From the NCBI GenBank assembly GCA_963816955.1, contig CAWFME010000004.1, positions 1,078,331 through 1,142,330 on the forward strand: a stretch of 64,000 nt of DNA, read 5' to 3'. Both the position numbers and the translations under genes were made by a program. The notes below the pieces were generated by a model that worked only from the letters and a program-made list of their open reading frames with translations, searched no databases and was not told where the DNA came from. Shown here piece by piece: positions 33,886-41,938 of this stretch (positions are counted from its first letter, which is position 1; each line of letters opens with the position of its first letter). The stretch is from DATFQI01 sp963816955. Lineage in GTDB: Bacteria; Actinomycetota; Thermoleophilia; Solirubrobacterales; Solirubrobacteraceae.

Positions 33886-34596
33886 ATGAAGGTCCCGCGG
33901 CTGGAGCCGATCGCGCCTCGCGTGTGGCTGCTGCGCGGCGGCCTGACCGGCGTCATGAACGTGTACCTGATCGAGGACGACGGCCAGGTCGTGGTCTTCG
34001 ACGCGGGCGAGAAGGGCATGGCGAGGGCGATCGCCGCGGCCGGGGCGCGCCTCGGCGGGATCCGCCAGGTCGTGCTCGGCCACGGCGACACCGACCATCG
34101 TGGCTCGGCGCCCGAGCTGAGCAAGGTCGCGCCGGTCGTCTGCCACCCGGACGCGGTCGAGCAGGCGCAGGGCTCCGGCGGCCGCGACTATTGGCAGATG
34201 GAGAAGCTCCCCGCCGCGGTCCGGCTGCTGCACCGCTTCACGCACCGCTTCATCTGGGACGGCGGGCCGGTGACGATCTCGGGCACCGTGACCGCGGGCG
34301 AGCGGATCGCGGGCTTCGAGGTGGTCGAGCTCGCCGGCCACGCGCCCGGGCAGATCGGCCTGTGGCGGGAGTCCGACGGCGTCGCGCTCGTGAGCGACAC
34401 CGTGTACCTCACCAACATGGCGGGCCGCCCGACCGCCGCCCACGTGCCGCACGAGGCCTACAACCAGGACACCGAGCGGGCGCGCGAGAGCGTCCGCCGG
34501 CTCGCCGCGCTGCGCCCGAAGGTGGTCGGCGTCGGCCACCTCGGCCCGATGACCGGGCCGGACGTCGAGGCCGATCTGGAGGCCGCGGCCCGGTGA
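33886..34596 (+). CDS. MBL-fold metallo-hydrolase
   Basis: 236 residues of metallo-beta-lactamase fold: VFDAGEKGMARAIAAAG, the metal motif GHGDTDHRGSAPEL (H-x-D-x-D-H, the first His being Gly-flanked), the later ELAGHAPGQIGLW His and VSDTVYLTNM Asp. Likely a hydrolase of thioesters, lactones or similar; the substrate is unknown. The stop overlaps the next GTG (GTGA), suggesting a joint pathway with the FAD-linked oxidase. Confidence 0.85.
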   Translation: MKVPRLEPIAPRVWLLRGGLTGVMNVYLIEDDGQVVVFDAGEKGMARAIAAAGARLGGIRQVVLGHGDTDHRGSAPELSKVAPVVCHPDAVEQAQGSGGRDYWQMEKLPAAVRLLHRFTHRFIWDGGPVTISGTVTAGERIAGFEVVELAGHAPGQIGLWRESDGVALVSDTVYLTNMAGRPTAAHVPHEAYNQDTERARESVRRLAALRPKVVGVGHLGPMTGPDVEADLEAAAR

Positions 34597-35963
34597 ACGA
34601 GGCGGCCGCGAGCGAGCTCCGGGAGCTGCTCGGCGAGCGCTTCTCGACGTCGCCCTCGATCCTCGGCCTGCACAGCCGCGACGAGTCGCGCTTCGCCCCG
34701 CGCGAGCCCGACGCCGTCGCGTTCGCGGAGACCACCGAGGAGGTCTCGGCGATCCTGCGGACCTGCTGCGAGCACGGCGTGCCCGTGATCCCCTGGGGCG
34801 CGGGCAGCTCGCTCGAGGGCCACGTGCTGCCCGTCCACGGCGGGATCGCGCTCGACCTCACCGGCATGGACCGCGTGCTCGAGGTGAACGCCGAGGACCT
34901 CGACTGCTGCGTGCAGGCGGGCGTGCACCGGCTCGCGCTCGAGCAGCTCCTCGGCCGCGACGGCCTGTTCTTCGCGGTCGACCCCGGCGCCGACGCGACG
35001 CTCGGCGGGATGGCGGCGACGGCCGCCTCCGGCACCCGCACGACCCGCTACGGCACGATGCGCGAGAACGTCCTCGGGCTGCGCGCGGCGCTCGCCGACG
35101 GCACCGTGATCGACACGGGCTCGCGCGCCCGCAAGTCCTCCGCCGGCTATGACCTCACGCGGCTGCTGCTCGGCTCGGAGGGCACGCTCGCGGTGATCTG
35201 CGAGCTCACGCTGCGCATCCACGGCATCCCTGAGGAGATCGCGGCCGCCCGCTGCGTGTTCGACGACCTCGCCGGCGCGGTCGCGACCGTCACCGAGGCG
35301 GTGCAGCTCGGAGTCCCGATGGCGCGCTGCGAGCTGCTCGACCCCGCCGCGATCCGCGCCGTCAACGCCCACGACGGCCTGAGCGAGCCCGAGGCCTACA
35401 CGCTGTTCCTCGAGTTCCACGGCGGGCCGGCGTCCGTCGCCGAGCAGGTCGAGTCCCTGCGCGAGATCGCGGGCTCCCACGGCGGCGGGGACTTCGGCTG
35501 GACGAAGACCACCGACGAGCGCAACGCGTTATGGCGCGCCCGCCACAACGCCTACTTCGCCGTCACCGCTACTCGGCCGGGCACGCGCGCGCAGACCACC
35601 GACGTCTGCGTGCCCGTCTCCCGCCTGGCCGAGAGCATCACGGCCAGCGCCGCCGACGCCGCCGAGCTCCCGTTCCCGGCCGCGATGGTCGGCCACGTCG
35701 CCGACGGCAACTACCACTGGATCTGCCCCGTCGACACCGACTCGGAGGCCGAGCAGGCCGCGCTCGCGACCTTCGTGGAGCGGATGGTCACGCGCGCGCA
35801 ACAGGCCGGCGGGACCTGCACGGGCGAGCACGGCGTCGGGCTCGGCAAGCGCGAGGCGCTGCTGGCCGAGGCGGGCCCGGAGGCGGTCGAGACGATGCGC
35901 GCGCTCAAGCGGGCGCTCGACCCGCGCGGGATCCTCAACCCGGGCAAGGTCCTGCCGGACTGA
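34593..35963 (+). CDS. FAD-linked oxidase, GlcD/D-lactate dehydrogenase type
   Basis: 456 residues from GTG 34593. FAD PP-loop VIPWGAGSSLEGHVLP, then VDPGADATLGGMAATAASGT, TRYGTMRENVLGLRAAL and SAGYDLTRLLLGSEGTLAVI. The C-terminal half has GHVADGNYHWICPVD and GTCTGEHGVGLGKREALL with metal/substrate His residues. It is a full-length GlcD/DLD2-like 2-hydroxyacid dehydrogenase. It would oxidise D-lactate, glycolate or a related hydroxyacid. A hydroxyacyl product of the MBL enzyme upstream would be a plausible substrate. Confidence 0.9.
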   Translation: MNEAAASELRELLGERFSTSPSILGLHSRDESRFAPREPDAVAFAETTEEVSAILRTCCEHGVPVIPWGAGSSLEGHVLPVHGGIALDLTGMDRVLEVNAEDLDCCVQAGVHRLALEQLLGRDGLFFAVDPGADATLGGMAATAASGTRTTRYGTMRENVLGLRAALADGTVIDTGSRARKSSAGYDLTRLLLGSEGTLAVICELTLRIHGIPEEIAAARCVFDDLAGAVATVTEAVQLGVPMARCELLDPAAIRAVNAHDGLSEPEAYTLFLEFHGGPASVAEQVESLREIAGSHGGGDFGWTKTTDERNALWRARHNAYFAVTATRPGTRAQTTDVCVPVSRLAESITASAADAAELPFPAAMVGHVADGNYHWICPVDTDSEAEQAALATFVERMVTRAQQAGGTCTGEHGVGLGKREALLAEAGPEAVETMRALKRALDPRGILNPGKVLPD

Positions 35964-36000
35964 CCGCGCGCCGGGCCGTGGGCGGCCGCGCCCCGCGGCT

Positions 36001-37536
36001 TCACCCGCCGCGGGCGGCCGCGATCGCGCGGACCGTCTCGACCGTGTCGGCCTCCGCGGCCGGCTTGTCGTCGCGGTAGCGCTTGACGCGCGCGAAGCGC
36101 AGGGCCATCCCGGCCGGGTAGCGGCGCGAGGTCTGGACCCCGTCGAAGGCGATCTCGACGACCTGCTCCGGGCGCACGTGCACCGCGTGGCCGTCGCGGC
36201 GGGTCTCGAGCGCGAGGAAGCGCTCGGTCTGCCACGCGAGCAGCTCGTCCGTGAGGCCCTTGAAGGTCTTGCCGAGCATCGCCCAGCCGTCGCCGTCGCG
36301 GGCGCCGAGGTGCAGGTTGGAGAGGAAGCCGCGGCGGCGTCCGTGGCCCCACTCCGCCGCGAGCACGACGAGGTCGAGCGTGTGCACGGGCTTGACCTTC
36401 AGCCACGCGGCGCCGCGGCGGCCGGCGGCGTAGGGCGCGTCGAGGTCCTTGACCATCACGCCCTCGTGGCCGGCGGCGAGCGCCGCGTCGAACGTCGCCT
36501 GCGCCGCGGCGGCGTCGTCGGCGACCGAATGCGGGATGCGCAGCTCGGGCGCGATGCGGTCGAGCGCCGCGGCGCGCTCGGCCAGCGGCGCGTCCAGCAG
36601 GTCCTCGCCGTCGAGGTGCAGCAGGTCGAAGAAGAACACGCTGAGCGGGATCTCGCGGCGCAGCTCCTCGAGGTTCCGGCGTGAGCCGAAGCGCGAGCCC
36701 GTGACCTGGAACGGGTGCGGGCGGCCGTCCTCGCGCAGCGCGATCACCTCGCCGTCGAGCACGAAGCGCCTCGCGGGCAGCGCGAGCGCGGCCTCGACCG
36801 CCTCGGGCACGTGCGCGGTGACGTCGTCGAGCGAGCGCGTGAACACGGCGACCGCGTCGCCGTCGCGGTGGATCTGTACGCGCGCGCCGTCGAGCTTGTG
36901 CTCGACCGCGGCCCGGCCCGTCTTCTCCAGCGCGGCGCCGACGTCGGGCGCGGTGGAGGCGAGCATGGGGGAGAGCGGCGTGCCGACCTGGAGGTGCACG
37001 GCGGCCAGGCCCTCCTCGCCGTCGCGCAGGGCGATGCCGGCCGTGGCGGCGAGGTCGCCGTTGAGCGTCAGCGCGCGGCGCACCGCGGGCTCGGGCACCT
37101 GGGCGGCGTGGGCGACGGCGGCGGTCATCACGCCCGCGAGCGCGCCCTGGCCGAGGTCGCCCATCAGCAGCCGGACCAGGAAGCGCTGCTCGTCCGCGTC
37201 GGCGCGCGCCAGCAGGGCGGCGAGCGCCTCGCGGCGGGCGGCCTGCGAGCCCGGGCCGCTCATCGCCCCGACCGCCTCGAACGCGTCGTCGACCTCCGCG
37301 ACGGTCAGCGAGGGCTCCTGCGCCGGCGGTGGCAGGTCACGCAGCTGCGCCCAGCCGACGCCGATCTGGCGCTGGGTCAGCCGGCCCGAGAGGAACGCGA
37401 CCGCGGCCGCCACCTCCTCGGGCGCGGCGCCCGCGAGCAGCGCGGAGATCGCCTCGGTCTTGGCCTTGCGCGAGCGGGTGGCGGCGACGGCGGCGGAGAC
37501 GTCGGTGAGCTCGCGCAGGCGCATGGCGGCTGACAT
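36001..37536 (-). CDS. lig: ATP-dependent DNA ligase
   Basis: 511 residues. The N-terminal DNA-binding domain (about 1-200) precedes the adenylation domain with the nucleophile Lys214 in EHKLDGARVQIHR. FVLDGEVIALREDG, SVFFFDLLHLDG, EGVMVKDLDAPY and AAWLKVKPVHTLDLVVLA give the remaining nucleotidyl-transferase motifs. An OB domain closes the protein. This archaeal/LigB-like type is additional to the essential NAD ligase in actinobacteria and serves repair. ATG 37524 is an alternative start. It is divergent, 11 bp apart, from the Ada-like protein. Confidence 0.93.
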   Translation of the reverse strand: MSAAMRLRELTDVSAAVAATRSRKAKTEAISALLAGAAPEEVAAAVAFLSGRLTQRQIGVGWAQLRDLPPPAQEPSLTVAEVDDAFEAVGAMSGPGSQAARREALAALLARADADEQRFLVRLLMGDLGQGALAGVMTAAVAHAAQVPEPAVRRALTLNGDLAATAGIALRDGEEGLAAVHLQVGTPLSPMLASTAPDVGAALEKTGRAAVEHKLDGARVQIHRDGDAVAVFTRSLDDVTAHVPEAVEAALALPARRFVLDGEVIALREDGRPHPFQVTGSRFGSRRNLEELRREIPLSVFFFDLLHLDGEDLLDAPLAERAAALDRIAPELRIPHSVADDAAAAQATFDAALAAGHEGVMVKDLDAPYAAGRRGAAWLKVKPVHTLDLVVLAAEWGHGRRRGFLSNLHLGARDGDGWAMLGKTFKGLTDELLAWQTERFLALETRRDGHAVHVRPEQVVEIAFDGVQTSRRYPAGMALRFARVKRYRDDKPAAEADTVETVRAIAAARGG

Positions 37537-37547
37537 CCTCGCGGACG

Positions 37548-38141
37548 ATGCCGCACCGCAACCGCGTGACCCCGTTCGGCGAGATCGTCGCGCTCCCCGA
37601 GCGCGGCACGCTGATGGGCAACCGCGGCGTCCTGCTCGGCGACGACGGGTCGCACCGCCGCGACTGGCAGCTCCGCCGCTGGATCGCCTGCCGGCTCGAG
37701 TTCAAGGGCCGCCGCCGCGCGATCCGGCAGCCGCGCCGCTGGACCGAGCTGTTCTTCCTCGACGAGGCGACGGCGCTCGCCGCGGGCCACCGCCCGTGCG
37801 CCGAGTGCCGCCGCGAGGACTACCGCCGCTGGCAGGCCGCCTGGCCCGAGCCCGACACGGGCGCCGGCGCGATGGACCTCGTGCTGCACGCCGACCGCCT
37901 CGACGGGCGCGCGAAGCGCACGTACGAGGCCGCTCTCGGAGACCTTCCGGACGGCGTCGTCGTGCAGCGGGGCGGGGCGTTCCTGCTCTGGCGGGGCGCG
38001 CTGCTGCCGTGGGCGCCGGGCGGCTACGGGCCGCCGGAGCCGGCGCGCGCGGCAGAGCGCGTGACCGTCCTCACTCCGCGCGCCACGGTCGCCGCGATCG
38101 CCGGCGGCTACGCGGTCTCGGCGCACCCGTCCGCGACCTGA
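37548..38141 (+). CDS. hypothetical protein with Ada-like GHRPCAECR motif
   Basis: 197 residues, basic. The stretch FFLDEATALAAGHRPCAECR closely resembles the alkylation-repair Ada zinc-domain ending 'A-G-Y/H-R-P-C-K/x-x-C', but the first Cys pair of Ada is absent. LEFKGRRRAIRQPRRW suggests nucleic-acid contact. No known enzyme domain was recognised. Its close divergent placement with a repair ligase makes a DNA-repair or DNA-binding role plausible. Confidence 0.65.
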   Translation: MPHRNRVTPFGEIVALPERGTLMGNRGVLLGDDGSHRRDWQLRRWIACRLEFKGRRRAIRQPRRWTELFFLDEATALAAGHRPCAECRREDYRRWQAAWPEPDTGAGAMDLVLHADRLDGRAKRTYEAALGDLPDGVVVQRGGAFLLWRGALLPWAPGGYGPPEPARAAERVTVLTPRATVAAIAGGYAVSAHPSAT

Positions 38142-38247
38142 CCTCAGCTTTCCGGCCGGGCGACCGATACCCTGTGTCGTCGGAGGTCATCGCTGACACG
38201 GCTCCCACGCCGGGCCTCCGCGCAAGTGAAAGGAGGTGGAGCGACGA

Positions 38248-38352
38248 ATGATCCGCTTCATCTGTCAGAAGTGCCTGCGGCTCTGGGACGGGGGACAGGT
38301 GTCACACACCGCCTCGTGTCCGTACTGCGGCGGCGGGCTGAACGCCCGCTAA
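38248..38352 (+). CDS. 34-residue zinc-ribbon protein
   Basis: Encodes MIRFICQKCLRLWDGGQV followed by SHTASCPYCGGGLNAR. Two Cys pairs (CQKC and CPYC) make a complete rubredoxin-knuckle-type zinc ribbon. The SD AAAGGAGGTG ends 9 nt before the ATG and is among the strongest in the window, implying high expression. A strong hairpin follows the TAA by 9 nt. An upstream region (38150-38230) with GATACCCTGTG may hold its promoter and a structured leader. Function unknown; possibly a regulatory or RNA-associated mini protein. Confidence 0.82.
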   Translation: MIRFICQKCLRLWDGGQVSHTASCPYCGGGLNAR

Positions 38353-38361
38353 CACAACGCT

Positions 38362-38386
38362 CGGCCCGCCTCGGATAGGCGGGCCG
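38362..38386 (+). terminator. terminator hairpin after the mini zinc-ribbon gene
   Basis: A perfect 10-bp stem CGGCCCGCCT / AGGCGGGCCG around the 5-nt loop CGGAT, 9 nt beyond the TAA. Only a weak T content follows. Confidence 0.7.
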
Positions 38387-38402
38387 TCCGCGTTAAGGGA
38401 CT

Positions 38403-38469
38403 CCGGCGGCGTTTGGCAGGCGCCGAAGGCTCGACGCCGCCGGCGCCTGCAAGCACGCGGCCGGCGCCC
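38403..38469. repeat. family-2 repeat, copy B, with two competing hairpins
   Basis: Stem A pairs 38403-38412 with 38434-38443 (CCGGCGGCGT and its complement). Stem B pairs 38416-38425 with 38441-38450 (GCAGGCGCCG and its complement). They share 38441-38443 and cannot both form. 38441-38469 resembles 28041-28069. Confidence 0.55.
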
Positions 38470-38960
38470 TAGGGGAGATCCCAGCCGAGCTTCGCGGCGA
38501 TCGCCCGGCCGAGCTGCTCGTTGAGGTCGGGGCCCGTCTCGACGCCCGCGTGGACGACCTCGGTGCCGTCGATGCGCAGGTCGAGGCCGTTCGTGTGGAG
38601 CTGCCAGAGGTGCACGCGGGTCGGCTTGACCGTGCCCGTGTGGTCCTGGCGGTCCTCGAAGCGCTCGGTCACCTCGAGCTCGAGCGAGCCCGGCACGAGG
38701 TGCAGCAGGCGGCAGCGCACCGGCATCCCGGCGTCGTTCAGCGCCGCCAGCGGGCGGGCCTGGAAGACGAGCAGGCCGCTGTCGAGCAGGACGACCATCG
38801 CGGGGCCGGAGGGCGTCTGGCCGATGCCGACGAGGCGGTTGTCCGGCGCCAGCTCGCGGACGGCCCGCGAGACCGGGCCGCGCTGGGGCGCGACGCTCTC
38901 CGGGTCGTCGTGGGCCTGCAGCCAGAAATGAACGAGCTCTCCCGCGGCCTGTGGGTTCAT
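38469..38960 (-). CDS. hypothetical protein
   Basis: 163 residues without signal peptide. Segments: MNPQAAGELVHFWLQAHDDP, VGIGQTPSGPAMVVLLDSGL and LHLVPGSLELEVTERFED. It looks like a small soluble alpha/beta protein; no motif was recognised. ATG 38960 follows TAGGCT by 8 nt. Its stop lies at the edge of the competing-hairpin repeat. Confidence 0.65.
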   Translation of the reverse strand: MNPQAAGELVHFWLQAHDDPESVAPQRGPVSRAVRELAPDNRLVGIGQTPSGPAMVVLLDSGLLVFQARPLAALNDAGMPVRCRLLHLVPGSLELEVTERFEDRQDHTGTVKPTRVHLWQLHTNGLDLRIDGTEVVHAGVETGPDLNEQLGRAIAAKLGWDLP

Positions 38961-38968
38961 GGCGCGGG

Positions 38969-38974
38969 AGCCTA
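38969..38974 (-). promoter_or_regulatory. -10 hexamer for hypothetical protein at 38469
   Basis: TAGGCT on the minus strand, 8 nt from ATG 38960. Confidence 0.4.
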
Positions 38975-39019
38975 CGGCGCGCGCCCGCGCGATGGGAATC
39001 CCGCCCACCCCGCGGCGCG

Positions 39020-40501
39020 TCAGGCGGCGACGGCGCGGTCGCGCCCCGCGCGCTTGGCGGCGTAGAGCCGCGCGTCGGCGTCCCGGGCGAGCGCGCCGAG
39101 GTCGGTCGCGTCCGGTGCGGTGACGACGCCGAGGCTGGCCGTCAGCCGCAGGCGGGCGCCGGCCAGGGCGCCCCACGGCTCGGCGCGGAAGGCCGCGCGG
39201 ACGCGCTCGCAGCACGCGAGCGCCTCGGCGTCGCTCGTACGCGGCATCAGCAGCAGGAACTCCTCGCCGCCGGTCCGCGCCACGACGTCGTCGGAGCGGA
39301 CCTGCTCGCGCAGCAGCTCGGCCACGCGCACCAGGACGCGGTCGCCGACGGCGTGTCCGAAGCGGTCGTTGACCGTCTTGAAGTGGTCGATGTCGAGCAC
39401 GGCGAGCGCCACGGGCCCGCCGATGTCGCGCGCCTGCTCCAGGTAGCGGCGGTTGTGCAGGCCCGTGAGCGGATCGCGCTCGGCCTGGTCGCGCAGCAGC
39501 TCCATCTCGATCCGCGCGCGCTCGAGCCCGAGCTGCAGCTCCGACAGCTCGCGCATCGCGGTGCGCTCCACCTCGACGCAGCGCTGCAGCACGTCGTAGG
39601 CCTGCTCGGCCCGGCCCGCCTCGCGCAGGGAGGTCGCGATCGTGCCGAGGATCATGCTGCGCGCCTGGGGCACGCGCTCGCCGAGCCGCTCGAGCGCGTC
39701 CTCGCCCGCGGCGAGCACCTCGTCGACCCGGCCGAGCGCCGTCAGCACCTGGACCTTCACGAGCACGGCCATGCCGAGCAGGTACGGGTTCGGCTCGCCC
39801 ATCGCGACCAGCAGCGCGACCGAGCGCTCCGCGTCGCCCAGGGCTTCCTGCGGGCGTTCCGCGCGCAGGCGGACCTCGGCGCGGGTGCAGTTGATCACCG
39901 CCAGCGCGAAGGCGTTGCGCGCGAGCCGCGAGGCGACCGCCTCGGCGCGTGCCAGCTCCGCCTCGGCCTCGGCGACGTCGCCCTGCTCCATCCGCAGGTG
40001 GGCGAGGTCGTTGCGCGACATCGCCTCCTCCCACGGCTCCTCGGCCACGATCGTCATCTCCAGCAGCGCCTGCAGGCGCTCGGGCCAGCTCGCGACCGCC
40101 ATGTTGCCGAACACCACGCAGGCCATCCGGCGCGCGAACACGCGCAGCAGCTCCTCGCCCGAGTCGTCGGCCAGCTCGACGGCGAGCTCGGCCTCGGCCA
40201 GCGCCGCGGCGTACGAGCCCGAGAAGAAGTTCAGGTGGCTCCTGAGCGCCGCGAGCTCGGCGCGGGCGAAGAGGTCCTCGCCGGCCAGCAGGTCGCCCTC
40301 GGCGGCCAGCGCCAGCGCGCCGTGGAGGTCGCCGCGGTGCAGCGAGCACGCGCCCTGCAGCGCCAGCGCCCGCGCGCGCAGCGGCGCGTCGCCGGCGGCC
40401 CGGGCCTGCTCGTGCACGTCGATCGCGACCTCGAGCGAGCGCCCAGCGTCCTCCCAATAGGACCGGCGGGCGGCGTCCAGCTGCAGGTCGGGGGAGGGCA
40501 T
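39020..40501 (-). CDS. TPR-GGDEF diguanylate cyclase
   Basis: 493 residues. The N-terminal 310 residues are helical TPR-like repeats (for example ALALQGACSLHRGDLHGALA). They lead through a coiled linker, LELEMELLRDQAERDPLTGL-like, to a GGDEF domain with DPLTGLHNRRYL, LDIDHFKTVNDRFGHAVGD and the active-site loop RTGGEEFLLLMP. GGEEF is a functional variant, so c-di-GMP synthesis is expected. There is no membrane segment, so TPR-mediated partner input is likely. An SD (AAGGAG) precedes ATG 40501. An HD-GYP protein at 50117 could degrade the signal. Confidence 0.9.
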   Translation of the reverse strand: MPSPDLQLDAARRSYWEDAGRSLEVAIDVHEQARAAGDAPLRARALALQGACSLHRGDLHGALALAAEGDLLAGEDLFARAELAALRSHLNFFSGSYAAALAEAELAVELADDSGEELLRVFARRMACVVFGNMAVASWPERLQALLEMTIVAEEPWEEAMSRNDLAHLRMEQGDVAEAEAELARAEAVASRLARNAFALAVINCTRAEVRLRAERPQEALGDAERSVALLVAMGEPNPYLLGMAVLVKVQVLTALGRVDEVLAAGEDALERLGERVPQARSMILGTIATSLREAGRAEQAYDVLQRCVEVERTAMRELSELQLGLERARIEMELLRDQAERDPLTGLHNRRYLEQARDIGGPVALAVLDIDHFKTVNDRFGHAVGDRVLVRVAELLREQVRSDDVVARTGGEEFLLLMPRTSDAEALACCERVRAAFRAEPWGALAGARLRLTASLGVVTAPDATDLGALARDADARLYAAKRAGRDRAVAA

Positions 40502-40546
40502 GGCTCACCCACTCCTTCGTCCCCCCGCCCGCCGGACTTGAGCCGC

Positions 40547-40552
40547 TAGCGT
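40547..40552 (+). promoter_or_regulatory. -10 hexamer for amidase
   Basis: TAGCGT with an 8-nt gap to ATG 40561. Confidence 0.45.
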
Positions 40553-40560
40553 CCGCGCGG

Positions 40561-41928
40561 ATGGAGGACGCCACCGCGCTCTCGCAGCGGATCGCCCGGC
40601 GGGAGCTGGCCTGCGTGGAGCTGATGCGGGCCACGCTCGAGCGCATCGAGTCCGTCGACCCGGCGTTGAACGCGATCGTCTCCCTGCGCGACGGCGAGGC
40701 GCTGCTGGCCGAGGCGGCCGAGTGCGACGCCGAGCTCGCCCGCGGGGAGCGGCGCGGCTGGATGCACGGGCTCCCGCACGCGATCAAGGACCTCGAGGAC
40801 ACCGCGGGGCTGCGCACGACCTACGGCTCGCCGCTGTTCGCCGACCAGGTGCCGGCCGCCGACTCCGAGCTCGTCCGCCGCATCCGGGCGGCCGGGGCGA
40901 TCGTGATCGGCAAGACCAACGTGCCCGAGCTCGGCTACGGCTCGCAGACCTACAACGACGTCTTCGGGCCGACCCGCAACCCGTACGACCCGGCGAAGAC
41001 CGCCGGCGGCTCCAGCGGCGGGGCGGCCGCGGCGCTGGCGGCGGGCCTGGTGCCCGTCGCCGACGGCAGCGACTACATGGGCTCGCTGCGCAACCCGGCC
41101 GCGTTCTGCAACGTCTACGGCTTCCGGCCCTCGCTGGGCCGGGTCGGCTCGCCGCCGCCCGAGAGCGCGTTCGAGGCCCCGATCGGCACCGCCGGGCCGA
41201 TGGCCCGCAGCCCGCGCGACCTCGCCGCCCTGCTGGCCACGCTCGCCGGCCCGCACCCCGAGCTGCCGTTCTCGATCGACGAGGACCCGTGGGCGCTCGC
41301 CGCCCCGCCGGAGCCGGCCGACCCCGCCGGGCTCCGGATCGGCTGGCTCGGCGACCTCGGCGGCCACCTGCCGTTCGAGCCCGGGATCCTCGAGCTCTGC
41401 GAGACGGCCCTGAAAGCGCTCGGCGCCGAGGTCGTGCCCGTCGCGCCCGGCTTCGACCCGGCCGAGGCGTGGGAGGCCGCCCTCACGCTGCGCCACTACG
41501 ACGCCACCTGGCTGCTCGAGCTCCCGCAGGAGCGGCTCAAGCCCGAGCTGCGCTGGGAGGCCGAGGGCGCCCGCGCGGTCACCGGGCCGGTGCTCCACGC
41601 CGCCCAGCGCACCCGCACCGCCGTCACCGCCGCCCTGCGGGCGCTGCTGCGCGAGTACGACGCGCTCGCCCTGCCCAGCGCCCAGGTCTTCCCGTTCGAC
41701 GCCGGGACGCCATGGCCGCGCGAGATCGCCGGCCGCGCGATGCCGACCTACCACCGCTGGATGGAGTGCGTGATCTACGCCAGCGTCGCGGGCCTGCCCG
41801 CCGCGAGCGTGCCCGCGGGGTTCAACGACGCCGGGCTCCCGATGGGGCTGCAGCTGATCGGCCGCCCGCGCGGCGACCGCGCGCTGCTCGAGCTCGTAGC
41901 GGCGTGGGACGGCGCGGTGGGGCGCTAG
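40561..41928 (+). CDS. amidase (amidase-signature family)
   Basis: 455 residues. The Ser-cisSer-Lys triad is visible: Lys in HAIKDLEDTAG, cisSer in TAGGSSGGAAAALAAG and Ser in ADGSDYMGSLRNPAAF. FRPSLGRVG and the C-terminal GLPMGLQLIGRPRGD complete the family. It would hydrolyse carboxamides to acid and ammonia in the cytoplasm. Its stop codon TAG forms part of the next gene's -10. Confidence 0.92.
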   Translation: MEDATALSQRIARRELACVELMRATLERIESVDPALNAIVSLRDGEALLAEAAECDAELARGERRGWMHGLPHAIKDLEDTAGLRTTYGSPLFADQVPAADSELVRRIRAAGAIVIGKTNVPELGYGSQTYNDVFGPTRNPYDPAKTAGGSSGGAAAALAAGLVPVADGSDYMGSLRNPAAFCNVYGFRPSLGRVGSPPPESAFEAPIGTAGPMARSPRDLAALLATLAGPHPELPFSIDEDPWALAAPPEPADPAGLRIGWLGDLGGHLPFEPGILELCETALKALGAEVVPVAPGFDPAEAWEAALTLRHYDATWLLELPQERLKPELRWEAEGARAVTGPVLHAAQRTRTAVTAALRALLREYDALALPSAQVFPFDAGTPWPREIAGRAMPTYHRWMECVIYASVAGLPAASVPAGFNDAGLPMGLQLIGRPRGDRALLELVAAWDGAVGR

Positions 41929-41931
41929 GGT
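41926..41931 (+). promoter_or_regulatory. -10 hexamer for GST, overlapping the amidase stop
   Basis: TAGGGT with a 7-nt gap to GTG 41939. Its TAG is the amidase stop codon. Confidence 0.5.
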
Positions 41932-41938
41932 CGCGGCC

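Noticed and set aside
38142..38247. A known riboswitch upstream of the mini zinc-ribbon gene
   Set aside because: Some pairable segments exist, but no conserved riboswitch core was recognised, so only a possible structured leader is noted.
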